Shown here piece by piece: positions 11,550 through 21,341 of a stretch of DNA of 64,000 bases. Origin of the DNA: Symbiodinium natans (Eukaryota; Sar; Dinophyceae; Suessiales; Symbiodiniaceae); NCBI GenBank assembly GCA_905221605.1, contig CAJNDS010000025.1, forward strand, positions 763,501 to 827,500, written 5' to 3'. The position numbers and the translations under genes are program-made. The notes below the pieces were generated by a model, which saw nothing but the letters and a program-made list of their open reading frames with translations, was not told the origin of the DNA and ran no database searches. Positions within the stretch are counted from its first letter, which is position 1. The number at the start of each line of letters is the position of its first letter.

Positions 11550-12660
11550 CACACCCTACACCCTAAACCCTAAGCCGGACTGAAGGGGCAATGATACGAG
11601 GAGCAACCTTGACCCCACAAACCGTAGAGCCTAATAAGACCCAAACCGTCCACCATAAGCCGCAAATCCTGATAGAATGTTTGCGGCCTACATGCGCAGT
11701 AAGCCCTAAACCGAAGCAAAGTTTCAGATTGAAGCATCCGAGGTTCCTCTTGAACCAGCCCCGGACGTTAACTAGCTTTTGAGTCCTGTCGGGGCCAACG
11801 ATGGCCGCCCCGACGCTCCAAGCGCGAGTTGCAAAAGGACGAAGGGTTGGACGTAATGTGTTGTTGTAGCACGTTGAGATTTGGACCTGTTCCGGACACG
11901 CGGTGCCGCTGAGAGGCCATCGGAAGCTGAAAACCAGCAAAATTCACCAAAAAAACCAAAAAAATGCACAGAAAAGAATTCCCACCAGAGGAGGACGACA
12001 GGCAGAACCAGGAGGGCATGTTCTGAAAACCACAAGAAAAGCAAGAAAAAGCAAGAAAATTCACAAAAAAAACCAGAAAAATTGACAAAAAAAATCCTCG
12101 GTCCCCCTTAATGTATCTGGGACTCCCAAAGGTTGCAGGAATCAAGTCCAGTAGGCCCTGGAGCTTACGGAGATCTTGCCTTGCAGTTTCAAGTTGCGGG
12201 ATTGGGGAACTCAGGAAGCAGCGTCCGGGAATCTGCGACAGTATGCTGTATCCCCGGTACTGAAAATCACACCCGCAAGCAGAGTGGCAACTTGACAGTC
12301 TTTGCCTGGCTTGAGCCGCCGTTGTGACGTTGTGTGATGCTCATCCACTCACAGGGTGTTCATGCTTCTGTTAAGGGTGTCGTGCAGCAGTCTTGCTCGC
12401 TGCTCTGTTTGCAGTTCTGTTTCTTGCGCATGGCTTGGGAGGATCTTCCCCAGCTTCTGTATCTGGGAAGGGAGCTGGCAAGGCACTTGCTCTGTGCGAC
12501 GAATTGCACTGAAGAAAACAGGCTTTGAGACCTTGGGTGACCCCAGAGCCAAACATCAAGCATTCTCAGCCAGTCTAAAGCCGTCTAGAGTAGTAGTATA
12601 GAGTCTAGGGGCAGGTCATGTCGCATCGCAGAGGCCTGTCGCGGTTTTGCCCCTTCGGAC
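11550..12660. other. A-rich interval without a recognised gene
   Basis: Starts with a few CCCTAAA-like words (11,552-11,575). It then has an A-rich stretch (11,935-12,090) of AAAACCAGAAAA-type words with long open frames on both strands that look compositional. No domain motif was found. Confidence 0.5.
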
Positions 12661-12686
12661 CCCTGCAGGTGGCACGCACAAGCCAG

Positions 12687-15600
12687 GGTGCCCTTGTCGG
12701 TGTTGCGGCTCTGCATGGTGGGCAGGGGCCGTGTCGGGAAGACGACGACCCTGAGGCAGGGCGGGGAGCACAGAGCAGCGCGAGATGCACACTTTGATAT
12801 CACGAAGCTGCGGAGTAGCGCTGAACTGAGTGAAAAATGCCTTCGTATAGCATGCTTGCTGAGCTGCAAGGCGCCTGCGGGGAGAGGAGCTGCCAGAGCA
12901 AGAGGAGGAGTCCACGGTGGGCGTGGAAGTTTGGACCCGCGAGGTGGCGTCGGACCTCTCCGCCCAGTGGCAGCAGGCTCAAGGCAAGGTCATGGACAGG
13001 GCCGCTCTCGGGGCGCTTAGCATGGTTGAGGAGGAGATGGAGCATGAGGAGGATGAGCAAGAAGAGGAGGAAGAGGAGCATGGAGAGGAGAGAGGAGGAG
13101 CGAAGCAGGCGACTGTCCAGCAGAGAGGTCAGCGAGGGTTCTCGAAGGCCGAGGATGAGGGCGGAATGAGGGTGGCAGCGGCGCCGCCACAACGGCAGGG
13201 TGCGCAGGTGGTGGAAGCGGCGGAGGCAGCAGAGCTGGTAGGGCCGGCGCCACTGAACGCGGACTTCCTTCTCAAGCTAGGAGGACGGCAGGGCGGAACC
13301 GAAGGAGCTGCAGGTCCCAAGCCCGAGCTGAGGCTCCAGGCTTGGGACTTTCCTGGCCAACGCGAGTATTCTCAGCTTAATCTGCTATACTTCTCCAGCC
13401 GCGCCATGTACTTGGTGTTTGTCGACCTGAGTGGAGACCCGGAGGAGGAGTGGCAGGAGCTGAAATTTTGGCTCTGGGCGATCGCCCAGTATGCCAGGGA
13501 GCCGGCGCCAGAGTGCACAGAGGATGAGGATGCAGAGGTTGCTGAAAGCACAGCGCGCCCCAAGCCCCCAATTTTCTTGGTGGGGACCCGGTGGGCCGAG
13601 CGGCGGGCCGGGGTGGAGGAGTGGCTGCAACAGCGCATGGAAAGCCTGCTGGAGCAGGTGCCGGGCCTCAAAAGCCAACTGCAGAAGAGCCAGGATGACG
13701 AGTGCGGTTGCTGCTGGCTCTTTGGAGTGGAGAACAAGCCCCAACCAGCTTCGGGCTGCAGGGGCATTCCGGAACTGCGCGCGGCCGTGGCCCGGGCTGG
13801 CCTGGAGATGGTCCTCCCCCGGACCGAGCGCAGCGATCCAAAGGAAGAAAAGGAGCAGAAGGAGGAGAAGGAGGAAACGGAGGAAACGGAGGAGAAGGAG
13901 GAAACGGAGGAGAAGGAGGAAACGGAGGAGAAGGAGGAGAAGGAGCCAAGAGCCTGCCACGCGGGCCTCTGCTCAGAGCGCTATCCCATCCCCTGGCTCC
14001 GAGGCCACGACCTCCTCGCCCAGCTTGGCCAAGGGCTCCGGGGCACCGCTGACCGAACAGAAATCATCGATAAGGCACAACTTAAAGGTAGCAAAGAGAG
14101 CGAAGACTTCGCAGCTTGCCCGAGATGCGGCGGCCAACTTGAGGATCGACAATGTGGCTCGCTGAAGGAGCCATTGAGGATGAATGCAAGCAGCGGGGAG
14201 GCGATGGTGGCCCCGAAAAATGCAGCCCTCAAAACAGGAGTTTGCAAAGGCTGTGGAAGTCAGGTCGTGGAACTTTCCTACGACTTTCTGCCCTACAAGA
14301 CAGTGGAGGAGCTGCTGCTCGGGATGCGCCCGCAGGCCCTGGAGCCAGGCCCGATTCCCCTTCTCCCAGACCCATTTAATCGATCTCAACCTCTAAGTCC
14401 CTAGATAAGTCTTCCTCTCTTGTGCACAATTTTGTTCGAGATGCACATTTTCTTGCCTAGTCAGCGAGCAGAGCGGCCTGGGAGGCGACGTGAAAGGACT
14501 GCTTTCGCTGCTGCACAGCCTGGGCAGCTTGGTTTGGTTCCAGGAGCCAAAGTTGCAGAAGCTGGTGATGCTCAACCCACGCAAGGCGAGGACTATTCTG
14601 GGGGACGGGATTTGGGGCGGGAGGGAGGGAGGGGATGGGGATCGCGAGGGCAGCAGGGGCAGCAGATAGATGTTTGCATGCTTTTGCGTCTCTCGCTGTG
14701 GCGAGGTGGCATTAGCCCTTTGCAGCCTGATGTTCGTGCGATTCCGAGATGCAGGGCACTGGGCGCACTCCCAGAGCTTCGTGAAGGACATGGACGCGAA
14801 GGTGTCTCAAGCGGATCGCGGGGAGGCGCGTTTTTTTTTGCAGAGCTCGTTAAGTCTTGGGGGACTCCCAAATGCAACATGAACTTCACCATGCGGGTCT
14901 GAGTTTTCCATGCGAGAAACGCAGGGCGAAATTTATCATGCAGTGCTGCCAGGCAAGTAATCGCTTCCCCCCAATACTAAACCCCACCCTAATTTCAAAT
15001 ATGTTTTTTCCCGGACCCAGCCCAATACTAAACCTGCTTGAGAATGAGGGGGGGGTTGCTGGGTTTAGGGCTCAAGGCTCAGAGGGTTTAGCCTGGGCTT
15101 CGGATGTCAGGTTTTAGGGTTTAGGCCCCCCCTAAAATATTTCAAATACTTTCCGGCGGGGCGAATTTTGGAATTGGGTGGCGGGGGGGGGGGCGGATTT
15201 AGTATTAGGGGATTAGTGCAGCATGAGCATGATGAACTTCGCCATGCACTGCTGCCACCCCCTGCAGGTGCTCCGTTTCAGGACGAGTGGCATCATCAGC
15301 AAGCAGCTCATGGACAAGCTCTGGCCGGAGTTCGCAGAGAATGAGCGGGAGCTGCTCAGGGAGGTAATGATCCAGCGCGGGCTGATGGCCAAGAGGGCTG
15401 AGGCGGAGAAGAGGGCCGAGGCAGAGTTTACGATCCCATCTTGCCTCCCTGCAGCACAGCTGCCCGAGCCGCCCATCCAACCAGAGGACCAGGTGGCCTA
15501 CGTCCACCTGGACGGCTTTGTCACCGTCCAGCTCTTCCCGCAGCTCGCAGCGCGCCTCCACCAGCAGCTCTCCAAAGCCAAGTCGGCACTGAAGTCGGGA

Positions 15601-16620
15601 CCGCCCCAACTCTTCAGTAACCGCCTCGAGGCCCGCTCCGCGAAAAGCACTGTCCACGTATCGCTCTTCCCAGTCGCCCAGCCCGAGCTGCTCCGGATCC
15701 ACGCGAGCTCGGAGGATCTTCTGTGGCAAGCCCACGACGCCTTCCACAAAAGCACGGGCTTCCGGAGAGGGGCTTTGCCGGTGATGAGAGGTGGCACAAT
15801 GCACATTGTAGAAGAACTGGCGAGAAGAATCCCCTGCTTGAAGGTAGAGTGCCCTGGAACCTGTGAGCTCTGCCGTTTGTCGGCTCTTTTGGTGGAACGT
15901 TTTCAACTGGATCTCAGCCGAGAACTCCGAGACGTAATTTCAGAAGTTTCCATGTACGACCACACCCGTCCCTCGGGCAGCTTCAGGTTCAAGGCCTTCG
16001 ACCATCCTGGGGACGTAGACCTCTCTGAGCAAGTCGTCCTCGAGGCGGACACGGACCAGGAGGCGCTGGAGCAGTTGGCGAAAAGGCTGCAGGAGAAGTT
16101 TGGACTCAGATGGGGCGGTGGCAGCATGGCCGGCAAGGCCGTCCACTGGGCCGGCCTGAAGACGGGGGACCCCACCTCCGAAGACCCGAATCGTCTCCTG
16201 ACGTGGACCTTGGAGGAGCTGCAGAAAGGCAAAAAGGAGGTCAAGCTTCAGGAGCCTCAGGGCACCAGTACAGAGATGGTGGATCTGGTGTCAGCACTGG
16301 CATGCAGCGCGAGAGGCCGCACGGCCAAGATCGACATCTTTGCGAAGACGCGCCTCTTCCAGAACCGGCCAAGAGATGCGCCCCGTTTCTTCGAGATCAC
16401 CAACGTGCTCTACGTCGGCCGCATTGGCAAGAATGACCCCCTCAGGCTCATCACCCCAGTGTCCAAGGACGGACTGTTCATCCAATATTTGGAAGAAGGC
16501 TTGAAGGACTACTCTGCCAAGCACCCCAAGGCAGTGAAGTACGCGGGCTCCTCAGTTGTGGAAAGTTTCTCTTCGCACGCTCTCCGTGTGGCATGCGGCT
16601 CTCAGTGCGACATGACGTGA
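12687..16620 (+). CDS. Roco-family GTPase (Roc-COR), multi-exon
   Basis: Exon 1 (12,687-12,755) ends at CTGAG|GCAGGG and holds the P-loop GRGRVGKTT. Exon 2 starts at 12,871 after CTGCAAG|G. Joined, they read GKTTTLRRLRGEELP, then ESTVGVEVW, the Roc switch I threonine. Exon 2 continues with WDFPGQREYSQLNLLYF (switch II DxxGQ) and FLVGTRWAE in the G4 position, where canonical NKxD/THxD is absent. An acidic KEE/TEE tract and a CPRC/CKGC pair follow, and the frame stays open to 14,404. Exon 14,461-14,585 gives LLHSLGSLVWFQEP and LVMLNP, typical of the COR start. Frame 15,268-16,620 gives GIISKQLMDKLWPEF and FTIPSCLP (COR), then an unrecognised tail. One COR exon between 14,586 and 15,267 is probably unassigned. 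Roco proteins are GTP switches in signalling. Kinase and leucine-rich repeat domains are not seen here. Confidence 0.75.
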
Positions 16621-16730
16621 TCTTTTATTTTTGCATGCATACCGCAGGCACCTGCTATTGTCAGTGGATGTGTGTGACACGCCTTTGTGTGTGCGTCGGC
16701 GCGTGTGTCATATCAAGTCGCGGGATATGC

Positions 16731-17015
16731 CGAGGTGAAGCGCCTCTGGGAGAGGAGCGCTTTCCTGTCAGCCAGAGGTTTGGGGCGACAGGGGCATGTG
16801 GCCGCGCTGGAGCTGCTGCAGCCGCTCTTGCAGCACTGGGCTGCCGAGCTCTGCCAAGCAGCGGCCCACGCGGAGGCCCTGGCTGGCATGATGAAAAAAG
16901 CCCCGCCGCAGGCCACGGGCAGGTCTGACTCAACCGCACGCCCCACCAACACCGCCGTGGACGACGCCTTTGCGGACGTGGCCGCCTTGTGTCGCTGGGC
17001 TGGGCATCCCAATCA
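16731..17015 (+). CDS. Exon of unknown family between the Roco and EEP genes
   Basis: Open frame reading YAEVKRLWERSAFLSARG, then an alpha-helical stretch (ALELLQPLLQHWAAELCQAA), ending at HPN with the strong donor CCCAATCA|GTAAGT at 17,016. The start is taken after a short CAAG or TATGCCGAG acceptor near 16,717-16,731. Its ending phase does not fit any obvious acceptor of the next exon group, so I cannot say whether it ends the Roco gene or belongs to the EEP gene. Confidence 0.45.
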
Positions 17016-17120
17016 GTAAGTCAGTTCACAGTTGTTTTTTTAATTAATGTACATGTTTCACATTTTTTTGTAACCAACGTACATGAACAGCATGTTTTCA
17101 AGCAGAATGCAGTGTACCAT

Positions 17121-18950
17121 ATGGCGTCAGGCGACCGTCTGCAGGGGCTGCAGCTGAAGCTCTTGCGTGAGAAGCAGGCTGCCGCTGGCATGGAAAGGGA
17201 AGCTGCCAGCGAAGGACTCGCATCTGTCTCCCTTTGCCTGGCCAAGCTGGAGAAGGTCTCTACGAAGGTGACAGGCCGGGACGTGCTGGAAGCCGTGCAG
17301 TTGGAGCTGGAGGGCTCTGCCGGGCTGGTGGTCACAAACATGCTGGGCTCCATGCCCCGCCTCGCAAAGCCTCTGGGGTGGCAGTGGCAAATGCCCTCGG
17401 ACCACCTTCCAATTGGTGCCGTCATCTGCGTGGCAGGCCGGAAGCTCCGGGCGGCCTCCTACAACGTCCTGAACAAGCGCTACTACAAGTACATTCAAAG
17501 CGACTCCCAGGGGCTCCAGGGCTCCTTGATCTCGACCCTCCACGGCACCCCGGATGAGGGCGCAGGAGGCGAGGAAGGAGACGCGCTGGCAGACGGCAGG
17601 GAGCGCCGGGTTGCCGAGCTGGTCTTCGCAATGTTGCACCCCCCACCACCACCACACTTCGAGCGTGTGCACCTGCTTTCCCTGCAAGAGTGCTCGCCGG
17701 ACTTCCTGCGGATCCTCAAGAAGAAGCTGAACAAGCACGGGCGCTACGAGGTGCTGCAAAGTGGCGAGGAGGATGCGAACCAGGAGGCGCCCCGTGATCC
17801 GCTGCGCGAGAGTGAGATCTCCCATTATCCTACGAAATCACTTGCACATGAGTGTGACATCTTTGTGGAAGAACCTAGAAAGACCCTCCCCCGAAATCTT
17901 CGAACTCTGCCTTTGCTTTAAAGGCTGTGGTCTTCGACCGCGAGTCTCTCACCTTGGTGGAGCAGACCTGCCACCGCGGCCACGCAGCCTACACGACGGC
18001 CGACGCCAAGAAGGCCAGCGGCCGCGTCAGCATCACGTCAGCTCAGGGGTGTTTAGGCGGGGGGGCTGGAGGTGCTAGAAGGTCGCAGTACGGCACTGGG
18101 CTCAAACATAGCAACATACTTGCAGCAGATGTCGTCGGATTTGCTGGAGTCACATATCAGTGTCATATTGCCCAGTCTCTTTCCAGAACTTGAGGTGACT
18201 TGCTAGCTTCACTTCTGGATTTGTTGCTCCCCTTGTTTTGTGGGTGGCTGAAAGGTCATCATGGAGGTCAAGTTCAAGTTCCCCATGGACAGTTCCAAGA
18301 CTAATCTCCGCCTGGTGACGACGAGCCTCAGCTCGGATGGATATAGCGATAGATCATTGTGACGATTTACTAGGTTGTTGACACTTTGCTCGCTCCCTCG
18401 GCTGCTCACAGGCACCTGCCGGGGAAGCCCTTCGGTCCTGCGCGGCAAGAGTTTGCGGACTGCCTGGCCCGGCTTCTGAAGGAGGACCTGGAGTGCCTAC
18501 CCACTGTGCTGCTCGCGGACCTGAACTTTCCGGAAGAGGCTCCCGATATTCATCCGATGTGGAAAGTAGAAGCCGCATGAAGCTATGTAGGCGCCCTCTC
18601 CACCCGAAAAGTTGCAGAGCCCTCAGTGCGGGTGCCAGGCCGTGGTGCCGCTCTTGAAGCGGCGGGAGGTGCACGCGCATTTCGTGGAGATTCCACATCC
18701 CACCAACATCTGCACGGCGCGGGGCTGCGATCTGCTGTAACTCTAAGTGAGTTGTGCTGAGTGCGTTGCTGAACCTGTGGCCAGCTGTTTGGTGCCTTCG
18801 CGGCTCCGGCCTCCATGGCAGGGCGCGCTGCTACCGAAGAGGATCGACAGCATCGCCGTCATCTCCACGCAGAGCAGTGAGATCAGCGCCAAGGGTCTGT
18901 GCTTCAAGGCGCCCGCGTCTCTTCTAAGCGATAAAGGGGTTGCAGGAATA
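17121..18950 (+). CDS. EEP-fold nuclease/phosphatase domain gene with permuted motif order
   Basis: Exons 17,121-17,786, 17,924-18,025, 18,255-18,322, 18,412-18,538, 18,639 to about 18,735, and 18,822 to about 18,950. The EEP superfamily (metal-dependent phosphoesterases) shows in order: PSDHLPIG at 17,394, AASYNVLNKRYY, HLLSLQECSPDFL (catalytic Glu), NQE|AVVFDRE across the first junction, ASGR|VIMEVKF, RLVTT|HLPGKP, VLLADLNFP (GDxN equivalent), HPTNICT and KRIDSIAVIST. Each junction restores the expected spacing. Inferred donors are GC (17,787), GT (18,026), GA (18,323) and GC (18,539). The SDHLPI motif normally closes the domain but here precedes it. ATG 17,121 is a possible start with a helical region (LKLLREKQAA) before the domain. 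It could instead be joined to upstream exons. The last exon is uncertain. Confidence 0.7.
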
Positions 18951-18995
18951 TGCAGGAATCAAGGGGTACTGATGCGGGATACTGATGCCGCTTGA

Positions 18996-19520
18996 TGTTG
19001 CAGTCTCATGGTTTTCTCCTTGTAGTAGCTGCCTGTTGGGCCTCCAGCTCCGGAGCTCCACATATGGCACACTTGCACACCATACAAGATTACAAGTTGC
19101 TGAACAGGGGGCGCATCAACATATAGAATCCTTAGTCTGAAATTCGGGTTTAGGTTCCCTGATAAACCCCTTTAAACCAAAAAGGGCACCCTTCTTATTC
19201 CTAGGTTACTCCTGGGTCTAGTCCTTACATAGCTGGAAGGGGTGACACTATTCTTTCCGATGCAAGTTCCTTGCAAAGAAGCATCCCGAACTGAAAGCCT
19301 GCATAGGGCGTATTGGGTGGAAAGTCTGTTCCACCGCATGCGCCCTAATTTGACTTCAAAGCAGCAGCGGAATGCAACGTTTGTCGCCTCCTAGCGGTGG
19401 CTGTCTTGCAGGCCTGGATTCCCGAGAGCGATCCTGCTTAATGGCGATCTCACGGAGCCTATCTGCTGTAACTGTAACAGTCTAGCGAGATGCTTGCAGT
19501 ATCTTGCCGTCCATTGCTTG
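18996..19520. other. Intergenic or intronic stretch without recognised content
   Basis: No exon, repeat or hairpin that I can support lies between the EEP exons and the first SH3-like exon. Confidence 0.5.
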
Positions 19521-19523
19521 CAG

Positions 19524-20957
19524 TCCATCGCAGCTGTCGCGGGCGCCGTGGTGCGAGCTGCTCGGCGATTGAATTCCGAGCTCCCAGCATCCCAGCCCTT
19601 TCGTCATAGCTCGGGAACGCCTCTGAACTTCAAAGCTCCTTGGAGCGTTTCGCGAGTTCTTGTTTACCAGCTCTTTGCCTTCGACCAAAAGCAGCCTATA
19701 GGTGACCTAATGCCCGAAAAATCGGGGATTTAAGGTCTCGTGCCCCTCCCTCCTCCCTCCTTCCACCTTTGGCCCCGCTGTATCGGAGGATCCCCCGACA
19801 CGTGGAACTGAAGCTTCTGGTGAGGTGGGCCCCCCTCCTCTCCGCCGCGCTCTCCCGCACCCATGCACATGGTATATCAGTTATAGTGAGCATTCGTACT
19901 CCAAGTCTTAAGGCTTGACATCTTGCGATACTGAACTCTTGAGGCCCCCAGATCTACTGCATTCTGGGGTCCTCTAAATCATTTCGCGTCGCAGAGAGCG
20001 ACTGGGCTCAGCACATCTCCGGCCGTGTCATGCTTGAACTGAAATCGCAACCCACCAAGACCAGCAACGCCTGCAACCAGCCACACTCGAAAACAACTGC
20101 ACTTGTTGCTCCCCTTTCCGCGTTGCTCTCAAGTGTTGTTGCATGGACGTAGGAGGAGTCCCGCGCCACTTCTGGGTCACAGAGTTCTGGACCTCGCGAA
20201 TGATTCCCTCCCTTCGGGGTGCAGGTCACGTTTGCAGTACGCTGTGAACCTCAAAGCCTTTGAGTGCTGCTGATCGCTGCTGTGTGAAGAACCAGTGCCC
20301 AGCAGCAAGCTCTGCAAAGGTCCGAGGCGACGTCGATGAGAGCAAGCGGGGTAAAGTGTCCAAAGGTGAGATGGGGTACGTGACGGATGCCCGGCAGCAA
20401 GATTCAGCGCCAATGTAGCCCTCTGAGGCTGGCCGGACATTTTTTGGCGGCCTTAAGTGGCAGAAGGGCTTGTTGGGTGGCTTTTCAATCACAAGCTCAA
20501 GAAGTGTAGTCTCAACTTTCTCGCAGCGTAGAAGAGTAGAAGAGTACCCTGACATACCCTGACCCAATTTTCGCATTTGCAGATCGATGGTCTGGGCTCT
20601 GCGCATTTCGTCTTGTCCTTCGAGCGTGCAGCTGCAGTCTTGTGCCCGGCCATGAGGAAGTGAGCGGCACTGACGTCCTCGTCAGCTTTCCATCCCACAA
20701 AGACTGGAGAGGCGAGATCGACGAGGCGGGGGATGGGCGGTGGAAGCGATTCAGCGAAGTCACAGGGCAAGCGCCAGAGTGTCATGTCCGGTTGGGTTGG
20801 CTGCAGCTCGACATGCCACATGCAGTGCCAGTAGCAGGCTCTCCTCCAACGTAGCTTGGGATCAACCCGGCCCAAGCGGGCCGGGGGCGGGGGGGGGAGG
20901 AAGGGTGTCGTCTGGTAGGTGGATCTGTGTTGTGCAGAAGAAGCGGAAAAGTTCCAG
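19524..20957 (+). CDS. SH3-like module 1
   Basis: Exons b 19,524-19,556 (SIAAVAGAVVR), c 20,320-20,385 (VRGDVDES-KRGKVSKGEMG, one residue short and without the Trp), d 20,657-20,725 (GTDVLVSFPSHKDWRGEIDE) and a 20,919-20,957 (VDLCCAEEAEKFQ, one codon shorter than in the others). Donors are GC, GA, GC and GC. No a exon was found upstream, so this is the first module visible. Confidence 0.65.
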
Positions 20958-21310
20958 GCTCGACACGAGAAACCACAGCTCCTTTGCTGTCAGCGCATCC
21001 ATCGAGATTGCTTGCTCGCAGCCCATCTTCCCGGGGGCCGTGGTGCGAGCCACTTGGATCGGCAATCCAAGCTTCGGGGATCAGCGGCCGCAAGCATTGA
21101 ATGCCTCAGGTCCGAGGCGATGTGGACAAGCCTGGGCACGAGAGTCACATGTCTCCAGGAGAGCGGGGGCGCGTGACCGATGCCCGGCTGCCAGTTCGCG
21201 GAGAGCACGCTGGCGCATCCATGGCCACACACACCGATTGTGGAACCATACTATTTTTGAGCGCGCAGATCTGCTTTGTATCCCTCTCAATGAAGATTTG
21301 TATGCCTATG

Positions 21311-21341
<31 letters not shown>

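Noticed and set aside
10646-11566. 306-codon frame rich in KERKKE
   Set aside because: Translation of the (GAAA)n microsatellite.
12688-13020. Single-exon reading of the P-loop region through to 13,020
   Set aside because: Reading through gives unrelated peptide after TTTLR. Splicing from 12,755 to 12,871 restores the Roc sequence up to switch I.
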